A DNA stretch of 64,000 nt from Branchiostoma floridae (Eukaryota > Chordata > Leptocardii > Amphioxiformes > Branchiostomatidae), in the NCBI RefSeq assembly GCF_000003815.2, contig NC_049987.1, forward strand, positions 16,696,564 through 16,760,563, written 5' to 3'. This document shows positions 62,501 through 64,000 of the stretch, one piece after another. A program made the position numbers and the translations under genes. How positions within the stretch are numbered: position 1 is the first letter of the stretch; each line of letters opens with the position of its first letter. The notes beneath the pieces were generated by a model that saw only the letters and a program-made list of their open reading frames with translations, searched no databases and was not told the DNA's origin.

Positions 62501-64000
62501 TAACGTTATGTCATTGAGAGTCATACACAAAAATGAGAACTACGTTTCTTCATCATTTGTCACATGTCACTCAGCTGCAAACAATACAGATTTTTTTCAG
62601 TTTCACAGTAACGTGTCAGAAGGATAAATCATTGTTTGCAAAGCGTAGGTAGTTAAAGTATTATGTAATGTATAGCATACCACTTTGTTCATGTTCGGGT
62701 TGATAACGAACAGATTGTGCTCACGGTTGCTACGATACAGATGTGACGGATTCTTCAGAGACTTTTTACCACAGAAAGGCTCGGTTTCATCAGCTTCTAC
62801 CTGCAAAAAGGGGAAAGGAGTTTACGTTTGGCTCAAGGAAATGGTACTGACGGCATTGGCATAGCTGTTGATGATGTTCTGATTCTGATCCTATCTACAA
62901 CCCACCCTCGTGCCTGTTTCAGGTCGTCTTGATTCGCCCTCGTAGTCCTGGACAAACTGCCTGATAGCCTGGTTAGGATTGGCCACCTCGTCAGGACACA
63001 GTGTTTGGAACATCTTTTCAACTTTTCTCTTCACCTACAATACACATGGAACAATGGGTTAGGCATTTATGTTTAAATCTTTAATGACTTTTCACAGGCA
63101 TTCGATTTACACGTGATTACACATGAGCACTACACACACTGTTACCACGCGAATACAGGATCTTTGTAAGTTTTACTAATCACAAAAGTTGCGTTTTTGT
63201 AAGGGTGGAAAGTACTTACCTGGTTTTGGGACAAACCGGCCTGAATCGCCTCTGACTGGACTCCACCATATTCAAGAGTGAAATCTTCAACGTCACTGCC
63301 AAGGCTGATACGCTATGTTATAGTAACATATAGTCATCATTATGAAAATATTTTCCTCGTAGAATACGACATACATACATAAATACATATATTGCAAGTA
63401 TGCATTCATTGCGCTAATGCAATGCCTTCAACACCCCCAGAACCATAATAACTAACTTGCTCGTTCCATACTGTAATGCATATATTACATAGTAACGGGC
63501 ACCATGGCTGCCAGAGTATTATCAAAGCAAATATTTGAAGGGGAACTGTAACGTTTATATCCTCCCACTCTTTGTTGCGAAGTCCATTTGAAACTAAAAC
63601 GGGGAGAGAGGAAATGTTGCGACTTTACTTGTACATTACATAAAACTAATAGCACAACAGATGGTGTCCGATGGTTCAGAAGCAACAAAGTCCCTTTTAA
63701 ACGGACCTGTTTCTCCCGATCGACCGTTGACGTGATTTTGATCTCTTGTCTCTCGTTCTGTGCGTGGTAGTTCTGCCCTCCCACATAGTCTGTGTTGAAT
63801 ATCTTCACGGCCACTCCTCTCATCTCCTGCTGAGTGTCGTTAGACCACTCATGTCTGTAGCGGACTTCCATGTAGTAGCTGGGATGGGTTCAACATGTGA
63901 TTAGCGTTAGTCATTGCAAATATCTAGAAATTCCAAAATTTTTGATGGGAAATAAATCAACTATCACCAGAACCCACCCGATTGTGCCATCATCATTTCT
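16593..64000 (-). CDS. PKHD1L1: Gene B: PKHD1L1 (fibrocystin-L) orthologue, multi-exon, 5' end outside window
   Basis: This is a giant single-pass type I membrane protein of the fibrocystin-L family. In vertebrates the family member forms a cell-surface coat, for example on hair-cell stereocilia. I traced 69 coding exons by GT-AG sites (one GC-AG), phase continuity and alignment to human PKHD1L1. The joined coding length in the window is 12,258 bp, exactly 4,086 codons including the stop TAA at 16593-16595. About 480 N-terminal residues (signal peptide, first TIGs, most of PA14) lie beyond 64000. Domain order matches the family: PA14, TIGs, cupredoxin-like, TIGs, G8, beta-helix, G8, beta-helix, SEA-like, TM. 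The cytoplasmic tail is far longer than in human. No frame-breaking change was found. The exon blocks are listed separately below. Confidence 0.96.
16769..17024. mobile_element. MITE with about 42-bp TIRs next to last exon of gene B
   Basis: AAGGTGGTATCTCACTG, then GGGGCACTGGTGCGGCACTG, pairs with CAGTGCCACACCAGTGCCCC, then CAGTGAGATACCTCTT. The left end is only about 13 bases from the acceptor of exon 16593-16757. Confidence 0.8.
18528..18571 (-). ncRNA. Hammerhead-ribozyme-like motif, minimal type I (Penelope-type)
   Basis: Read on the minus strand, the motif has the core CUGACGA (18565-18559), then a stem-loop, then GAAAC, then GUC (18535-18533) as the cleavage triplet. Stem I can form from UUGCC before the core and GGUGA after GUC (two wobbles). 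Stem II pairs GAUGAC with GUCACC with one A-C mismatch and an AGACG loop. Stem III is minimal, as in hammerheads of Penelope-like elements. It sits in the gene B intron between exons 18977-19160 and 18132-18238, in sense with the gene. Cleavage is untested. Confidence 0.65.
19215..19497. repeat. Interspersed repeat, copy 1
   Basis: TGTTTATTTG, CACAAAGTGATG, then GGAGGGCAAA, ATACCTGATTG and TAGCGCGGCC are shared in order with 32553-32829. The copies are clearly diverged. Family unknown, perhaps a LINE 3' end. It lies in the intron between exons 19746-19825 and 18977-19160. Confidence 0.65.
20439..20550 (-). CDS. PKHD1L1: Gene B exon: transmembrane helix
   Basis: This single exon encodes VNSGPDV, then a hydrophobic run of about 24 residues (ALIAAVSAVALLLLVVIILV, then VVW), then LKKKKTN. 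The positive charges directly after the hydrophobic run are the expected cytoplasmic stop-transfer signal, so the protein is type I. The exon joins exon 21271-21443 in phase 0 and the tail exon in phase 1. Confidence 0.95.
21271..24614 (-). CDS. PKHD1L1: Gene B exons: duplicated membrane-proximal ectodomain modules
   Basis: The exons are 24451-24614, 23964-24064, 23353-23462, 22649-22791, 22065-22324 and 21271-21443. The first module includes LSVPYVNGWANFTDLTVP and GEGYTIRFTVTQN (human IPFSSCWANYTDLTPLRTGKNYKIEF). The next three exons hold a second copy of the same pattern: FDVLNGHATFRDITL and RYHLQFHVTTN. The last two exons carry a region (TFDADFYQTVGDHELYFE, then GSVVVDLTMTGPEDEVEAAL) that resembles the earlier SEA-like segment. 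Human PKHD1L1 has only one such module, so the ectodomain is extended here. Confidence 0.9.
24367..24397. repeat. Intronic copy of a 31-bp piece of an exon
   Basis: GTCAGTAAAGTTGGCCCAAC, then CGTTGATGTAT, nearly repeats 24468-24498 inside exon 24451-24614 (offset 101 bp). A short tandem duplication has carried exon sequence into the next intron. Confidence 0.8.
25361..27636 (-). CDS. PKHD1L1: Gene B exons: pre-SEA beta region, SEA-like domain and basic cleavage-type site
   Basis: The exons are 27461-27636, 26093-26762 and 25361-25581. They encode SLDEDTETRRLSPVALLADG and SGVSPQNLRLQLLN, both closely matching human (SLDPDTETRRLSPVAIMGNG, TGTSPQNLRLMLLN). Next comes TVEDFFSSDQLANNLCLFL, then SRRRRDVGSMTVEIQIGDPP (human LRRKRSMGFIIEIEIGDPP). 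The pattern of helix, basic loop, then a G-S-M-x-V-E-I strand is SEA-like. The RRRR/RRKR run fits a furin-type site at the same place in both species. The exon 26093-26762 (670 bp) is one of the longest. Confidence 0.94.
25926..26017. repeat. Short foldback (hairpin) element
   Basis: CGCTGCATGAAAAGT at the left and ACTTTTCATGCAGCG at the right are exact complements. Pairing continues through TTTACC and ATAGCGGTATTT. It lies in the intron between exons 26093-26762 and 25361-25581. Confidence 0.7.
28125..34275 (-). CDS. PKHD1L1: Gene B exons: second parallel beta-helix region
   Basis: The exons are 34172-34275, 33520-33687, 32274-32507, 31894-32045, 31269-31377, 30015-30211, 29327-29600, 28754-28919 and 28125-28366. 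Landmarks are LLTRNIKIEGADYQG, SFGARVLIGSF, NNAFHNGFSPGIGVYGT, RNLIALSIWPGAYQDRKE, LDGEPCPGADNPVESW, YSYGVYFQSVSS, PQAEWEWDGDPRRGLGDYR and CIDMECDGKKETL. Nearly all have a clear human counterpart (HHGFSPAIGVFGT, NLIALSVWPGTYQNRKD, IDGEPCPGQFNPVEKW). The repeated N-x-I/V coils mark PbH1 turns. Confidence 0.95.
30754..31146. repeat. Tandem duplication of a 193-200-bp unit
   Basis: Unit 1 is 30754-30953 and unit 2 is 30954-31146. Both start AGTACAAACGATCAA and share GGAAGCATCCGATT, AAGCGGTTTTC, GCCCGGCC and CCCCACCCCTGGCT. They are clearly diverged from each other. The GGCCACGACTAGAG end could be part of a tRNA-like SINE. Confidence 0.75.
31623..31659. repeat. Perfect 15-bp hairpin
   Basis: AAATTGTGGTGTAAC, a 7-base loop, then GTTACACCACAATTT. 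It lies in the intron between exons 31894-32045 and 31269-31377. It may be a MITE remnant or a stable structure in the pre-mRNA. Confidence 0.85.
32553..32829. repeat. Interspersed repeat, copy 2
   Basis: Shares TGTTTATTTG, CACAAAGTGATG, GGAGGGCAAA, ATACCTGATTG and TAGCGCGGCC with 19215-19497. It lies in the intron upstream of exon 32274-32507. Confidence 0.65.
33139..33424. mobile_element. Foldback MITE with about 60-bp arms
   Basis: The left arm CTACGCAGGGACATCCAACA, then GCCAAACTGCCTG, then GCTCTTT pairs with the right arm (AAAGAGCAGGCACATCC, CAGGCAGTTTGGC, TGTTGGATGTCCCTGCGTAG). It contains a run of 12 C at 33235-33246. It lies in the intron upstream of exon 33520-33687, on its far side. 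Confidence 0.75.
33857..33974 (+). mobile_element. 3' fragment of the same SINE family
   Basis: AGTGGACCAGCTGCAG, GTTGTGTGGCTCAAGG and GAGATGGGTGCAGC align with the body of the SINE at 50889-51170. The tRNA-like head is missing. Confidence 0.5.
34389..34556. mobile_element. Foldback element with CAACTGGAT termini and hammerhead-like arms
   Basis: The ends CAACTGGATATGA and TCATATCCAGTTG are inverted repeats, and the inner arms (CACTACCTTT...GACACTAAAGAGA and its complement) also pair. Each arm read outward resembles a hammerhead (CUGACRA, AGGUAG stem, GAAAC or AAAC). It lies in the intron between exons 34800-34944 and 34172-34275. Confidence 0.6.
34800..36322 (-). CDS. PKHD1L1: Gene B exons: second G8 domain
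   Basis: The exons are 36059-36322, 35702-35835, 35367-35496 and 34800-34944. The sequence includes CFYEDCLPPADP, VPWLVLGDEDLPKLGKLYI, LELWDPSNPYRDYTVEATHI, GGRLIVGWPDAPYLGNVHI and GLDLIG, followed by WTHLAQTAAAGAHTITL. This matches the second G8 of human PKHD1L1 (MERLIIWGVLELED, GGRLIGGWEDNPF). A basic run TRRKRSLSL in exon 36059-36322, just before the G8 core, is a candidate proprotein-convertase site. Confidence 0.94.
35514..35543. repeat. (TA)n microsatellite
   Basis: About 28 bases of alternating TA in the intron just upstream (minus strand) of exon 35367-35496, within 20 bases of its acceptor. Confidence 0.95.
36560..36600 (-). mobile_element. tRNA-like B-box remnant
   Basis: GGGATTCGAACCCGGAACC gives a perfect B box (GGTTCGAATCC) on the minus strand, but no complete tRNA fold is present. 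It is probably a SINE fragment, in the intron between exons 36785-36953 and 36059-36322. Confidence 0.35.
36785..39469 (-). CDS. PKHD1L1: Gene B exons: beta-helix continuation
   Basis: The exons are 39279-39469, 38730-38871, 37983-38195, 37360-37588 and 36785-36953. Landmarks are KGAEWVEVGAVQFEDF, GIILPFARYLTISGVKF, YDNTPNKAGFRWEHEG (human YSHTPNKAGFRWEHEM), DIDGSVTG, CTDDADFSKGGYPGSVC and MTHKPGWTMILV (human LTHMSGWMALI). The VMQHDFTQSPDSFSL segment matches human ISHNFTQNPDMFNI. All junction phases agree. Confidence 0.94.
38898..39057. mobile_element. Foldback element, same CAACTGGAT family
   Basis: The terminal inverted repeats are about 25 bp (TTCAATCTCAACAACTGGAT and its near complement ATCCAGTTGTAGAGATTGAA). 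The inside contains AGTGACGCTGAACAAAAGTA, related to the element at 34389. It lies in the intron between exons 39279-39469 and 38730-38871. Confidence 0.6.
39850..40080. repeat. Possible LINE 3' fragment, antisense
   Basis: TTTGTTTATTCAGGAAAGCT, then ATACCACTTTTCACCGAGGG, resembles the reverse complement of CR1/L2-type 3' ends. No reading frame. It lies in the intron between exons 40427-40677 and 39279-39469. Confidence 0.3.
40427..43787 (-). CDS. PKHD1L1: Gene B exons: post-G8 region and first parallel beta-helix
   Basis: The exons are 43584-43787, 42803-42973, 42182-42318, 41548-41778, 40973-41071 and 40427-40677. They begin with PVPVTWTRLAQT, then LLTRNVVIRGS and CFQGRFGEELGNDQFGG, then GQAFRLGRYPIHSHL and GGAFFIEDGIETGNVLQ, ending with HFGFWYR and NNTVHSQGRIGLWVF. 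These match human almost block for block. The repeated short turns (NRAVTMHGTHN, LVERNVVFNI) are PbH1 coils of a right-handed parallel beta-helix, as in the CEMIP/TMEM2 hyaluronan-degrading fold. Whether this protein has such activity is not known from sequence. Confidence 0.95.
43930..46107 (+). CDS. LINE reverse transcriptase ORF (partial ORF2)
   Basis: The ORF encodes 725 residues with no internal stop. An N-terminal 180-residue linker (charged and helical, WLTDRVKNIMGRRDAARRKA) precedes RT motifs: PSRLLKD, NYRPVSVLSV, HQSGFRKHHSTATA, then the Asp motif, GVPQGSVLGP and YADD. A thumb and C-terminal region follow (LSHLDYCATAWLPS, LWNKLP). In the family this enzyme nicks target DNA through its endonuclease and copies its RNA at the break. 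This copy lacks the endonuclease, so it cannot act alone. The intact frame suggests a recent insertion. Confidence 0.95.
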   Translation: MSNLYNQQPFIDSLKSARWDTVLDCFDVTEAWNAFKDIFLTVADEYAPLRNKTVRENNHTAPWLTDRVKNIMGRRDAARRKAIKTRDVKDWEIYRSLRNQATSVIRKEKKSHFAEAVTDAKGNQSLMWKIINNFTGKSKPNSVVSHLERADNTTTSTPCEIAQDFNEYFTSCATRLVDGMPASQEDPLRNMPEPTKTFSFESVDEVTVLNELQRLKTKKATGMDKIPSRLLKDSAPVIVKPLTHIFNLSLSTGEVPTEWKEAQISPIHKSGTRANVANYRPVSVLSVTSKVMEKLVSYQVSRFLDRNDLLSAHQSGFRKHHSTATAVQKIVEDVKSAFNSSKVTVALFLDLRKAFDTVNHNILLGKLKKLGFDSDATKWFTSYLTDRFQCTQIQGQHSTKALVTCGVPQGSVLGPLLFCIYVNDLPNVIEKSSIHLYADDTILYYSASSVKECEETISSDMTRVAKWLKENKLLLHPDKTKSMLFGLPQKLRHTGQSVNITDGVNVYEQVQSFTYLGVTLDPSLLWTSHAGKVMKKILGGLGAMRRAKSFVSTKILQTMCQTLLLSHLDYCATAWLPSLIQRNKGLTVQLDRLLNRAARLITGYRLQDHVPVHTLLAAAGLESVSKRLETVSLVTVFKSVRGRAPSYMSTLFRWMSPPTLRVNTRAATTRLRDYDPHMLQLPAVSVTSFRGSLQYHGVQLWNKLPQETRSMVNFRTFRRQLHPVA
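43930..46250 (+). mobile_element. 5'-truncated non-LTR retrotransposon (CR1/L2-like, Jockey superfamily)
   Basis: An intact ORF of 725 codons (43930-46107, stop TAG) is followed by a 3' UTR that ends in short AATAAAGTGA-type repeats near 46250. The product begins in the endonuclease-RT linker and contains a complete reverse transcriptase: FLDLRKAFDTVNH (catalytic Asp near residues 350 and 356), GVPQGSVLGP near 406 and YADD near 437. The conserved 3' phrase CCCAGGATTGCCTG and the AATAAA-rich tail fit the CR1/L2 group. The endonuclease and any ORF1 are missing, so the copy is 5' truncated. It lies antisense to gene B in the intron between the first G8 exon and the next exon. A 15-bp direct repeat (two copies of AATTCAAGCGTAAGT, about 43899-43928) flanks its 5' side. 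Confidence 0.93.
46472..47501 (-). CDS. PKHD1L1: Gene B exons: first G8 domain
   Basis: The exons are 47339-47501 and 46472-46684. The domain runs from WSSVYTWGGGEAGLPVEGD through LLLDIDTPILKMLLIQGGTL to PIYGAKVLGVRNGNLDLHG. The glycines and the Leu-Asp-Leu-His-Gly end are typical of G8, a beta domain found in PKHD1, PKHD1L1, CEMIP and TMEM2. The identity to human PKHD1L1 is high (human GAKTLAVREGILDLHG). The next intron, to 43787, contains the LINE insertion. Confidence 0.96.
46720..46928. mobile_element. MITE with 13-bp TIRs
   Basis: ATACCCCCGTCAC at 46720-46732 is the exact complement of GTGACGGGGGTAT at 46916-46928. The interior has no coding potential. It lies in the intron upstream of exon 46472-46684, whose acceptor is about 35 bp away. 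Confidence 0.75.
46955..47143. mobile_element. MITE with about 40-bp imperfect TIRs
   Basis: The left arm CAGACCAGAAGTGTGACGTC and on to GTCAAAGGTGCTTGG pairs with the right arm CCAAGCTCCTTTGACCCATT and on to CACTTCGATCCAG. A related half copy lies at 60266-60381 in the other orientation, and a short piece near 2927-2967. Confidence 0.7.
47785..52122 (-). CDS. PKHD1L1: Gene B exons: TIG/IPT cluster 2 (seven TIG starts)
   Basis: The exons are 51443-52122, 50123-50552, 49349-49726, 48872-49012, 48363-48534 and 47785-47932. TIG starts seen are VTSLSPTHGTAG, VTSVSPEQGSTEGG, VSTITPSTSSGS, INSMSPTEGSLAGG, VAGISPVEATSG, AVTPNSGSFGGG and IMSVSPGMGGTAGG. Each is followed by T-I/V-x-G-x-G-F and a conserved Cys pair. 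The first three exons are unusually long (680, 430 and 378 bp) and hold one to two TIGs each, whereas cluster 1 splits each TIG over two exons. The order matches human TIGs 8-14. Confidence 0.95.
50889..51170 (+). mobile_element. tRNA-derived SINE
   Basis: The A box TGGCCTAGTGG (50900-50910) and B box AGTTCGATTCC (50944-50954) have normal tRNA spacing. A non-tRNA body follows and the tail TTTAACTTTAACTTAA ends near 51170. It lies in the intron between exons 51443-52122 and 50123-50552, antisense to gene B. Confidence 0.82.
52461..53849 (-). CDS. PKHD1L1: Gene B exons: cupredoxin-like segment
   Basis: The exons are 53762-53849, 53172-53348 and 52461-52646. The segment GEGYAWSQGTLTIEEGDTVV and the later FNAVGDYYYTSGCVDDKC match human GLGYAWSPPVLNVSVGDTVA and TSPGIHYYSSGYVDEAH. 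The pattern of a short strand, then GDTVVW, then a C-terminal YYY-SG-C hairpin resembles a plastocyanin/cupredoxin fold. The usual copper ligands (two His, Cys and Met in H...C-x-x-H-x-x-M) are not all present, so copper binding is doubtful. A C-x4-C pair could form a disulfide instead. Confidence 0.9.
54319..56990 (-). CDS. PKHD1L1: Gene B exons: TIG/IPT cluster 1
   Basis: The eight exons are 56841-56990, 56562-56627, 56308-56466, 55964-56088, 55408-55525, 55199-55291, 54885-54987 and 54319-54478. They carry the rest of the first TIG and three more TIG starts: GGVTGISPTASG, TPIITAYSPRQSG and VTGVSPSQGSLSGG. Each is followed by the typical G-x-G-F turn and a C-x-V-x..C pair, as in human. The 66-bp exon 56562-56627 is small, but both splice sites are good and its phase fits. 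TIG domains in this family are thought to form a long extracellular stalk. Confidence 0.93.
55648..55781. repeat. Interspersed repeat shared with 14651-14784
   Basis: Same ordered blocks as at 14651-14784. It lies in the intron between exons 55964-56088 and 55408-55525. Confidence 0.5.
56991..59380. other. Large repeat-filled intron of gene B (2.4 kb)
   Basis: Contains the 152-bp array, a TA-rich tract near 57037-57080 and non-coding sequence to 59380. No exon is needed here, because the flanking exons join in phase 1 within one TIG domain. Confidence 0.7.
57375..57947. repeat. Tandem array of about 152-bp units (four copies)
   Basis: Units start near 57375, 57527, 57679 and 57836. Each has GCTGTATCTC-like start, GGAACG, ATTTGGTACGTG-like, GATTTTGGGC and GTTTGAACTTGAC. 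Units are diverged from each other. The array lies in the large intron between exons 59381-59486 and 56841-56990. Frames read across it are not genes. Confidence 0.8.
59381..60577 (-). CDS. PKHD1L1: Gene B exons: linker end and start of first TIG in window
   Basis: The exons are 60429-60577, 59937-60059 and 59381-59486. They encode EGECSGYKWKVEW (human EGTCAGYAWNIKW), then GGLWFYPIPGDMLRT, then VSINNIPSRCEGDCSFSW (human VYVNGIPAKCSGDCGFTW). The last exon ends in TPTITSVTPPQG, the opening A-strand of a TIG/IPT domain. This fold is an Ig-like extracellular module shared with plexins and MET. Confidence 0.92.
59705..59743 (+). ncRNA. Decayed hammerhead-like motif
   Basis: The core CUGAGGA (59708-59714) is followed by a 6-bp stem (GGUGUC with GACAUC, loop UGGUA), then GAAUC instead of GAAAC, then AUA instead of GUC. 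A 3-bp stem I (GCU/AGC) remains. It lies in a repeat fragment (about 59570-59750) inside the intron before exon 59381-59486, antisense to gene B. The core changes make activity unlikely. Confidence 0.4.
60266..60381. mobile_element. Half copy of the 46955 MITE family
   Basis: CATCCAGACTGGAAGTGTGA, then GCAATGGGTCAAAGATGCTT, then AAGTCGGTATCGGCCCC and ATGTAAATGGCCTCTTT all match the complement of the element at 46955-47143. The other terminal arm is absent. Confidence 0.6.
60822..63034 (-). CDS. PKHD1L1: Gene B exons: conserved linker between PA14 and TIG cluster
   Basis: The exons are 62906-63034, 62681-62800, 62133-62275, 61786-61964, 61135-61277 and 60822-60927. Family landmarks include FCGKKSLKNP (human YCGRYSLKNP), MCFAYKGDMASRIGFRF and YTCINLQSLF. 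This part of fibrocystin-L has no firmly named domain. Acidic runs (EEEEPADFF) and two cysteine pairs suggest a compact extracellular fold. The intron after exon 61786-61964 uses a GC donor (CAG followed by GCAAGT), which is confirmed by phase and homology on both sides. Confidence 0.92.
61366..61569. mobile_element. Foldback MITE with about 45-bp terminal inverted repeats
   Basis: The ends read ATAATTCCACCAGGTGCCAT and the exact complement. Pairing continues inward through the ACCGCCACCTC segment and an AAGACAATCTT block. The ends fit insertion at TA. It lies in the intron between exons 61786-61964 and 61135-61277. Confidence 0.8.
63220..64000 (-). CDS. PKHD1L1: Gene B exons: end of PA14 domain
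   Basis: The exons are 63978-64000 (cut by the window edge), 63707-63878 and 63220-63312. The middle exon opens with YYMEVRYRHEW and corresponds to the last strands of the PA14 domain in human PKHD1L1 (YYIEILLQEY). PA14 is a beta-barrel ligand-binding module. After the PA14 strands the protein passes directly to a DFTLEYGG segment. Human has roughly 110 extra residues at this point, so either this protein is shorter or one exon was missed, although the 0/0 phase join argues against a missed exon. Confidence 0.88.

Overview
The window is eukaryotic genomic DNA, rich in introns and repeats, with about 40% GC by eye. It is most likely from an invertebrate deuterostome, and my best guess is a lancelet (Branchiostoma). 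The guess rests on a PKHD1L1 (fibrocystin-L) gene that aligns with human PKHD1L1 over nearly its whole length, together with tRNA-type SINEs, many foldback MITEs, a CR1/L2-like LINE and Penelope-type hammerhead motifs. No single marker proves the species.

Almost everything coding lies on the minus strand. Gene B enters at the right edge and ends at a stop codon at 16593-16595. I resolved 69 coding exons (the first one partial) between 64000 and 16593. Every junction keeps phase, giving one open frame of about 4,085 residues. In order it holds the end of a PA14 domain, a conserved linker, a TIG/IPT cluster, a cupredoxin-like segment, a second TIG cluster (11 TIGs in the window), a first G8 domain, a parallel beta-helix region, a second G8 domain, a second beta-helix region, a SEA-like segment with a basic cleavage-type site, duplicated C-terminal ectodomain modules, one transmembrane helix and a cytoplasmic tail of about 185 residues.

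Gene A lies about 3.3 kb downstream in the same orientation. It is the 5' end of a second PKHD1L1-like gene: a signal-peptide exon at 11716-11788, a 7.9-kb first intron, then exons for the first TIG domain and part of the second. It runs off the left edge. One exon is missing and probably lies in the 506-base assembly gap at 1587-2092. The two genes are a head-to-tail tandem pair of large type I membrane proteins of the cell-surface-coat type.

The remaining sequence is introns and intergenic DNA colonised by mobile elements. A 5'-truncated LINE with an intact 725-codon reverse-transcriptase frame sits antisense in a gene B intron (43930-46250). There are at least ten foldback or TIR elements, SINEs, a 152-bp tandem array and a long GGTT array. 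The most interesting unlisted signals are a near-complete minimal hammerhead ribozyme in sense orientation inside a gene B intron (18528-18571), a decayed second one (59705-59743), and a foldback family whose arms carry hammerhead-like modules.
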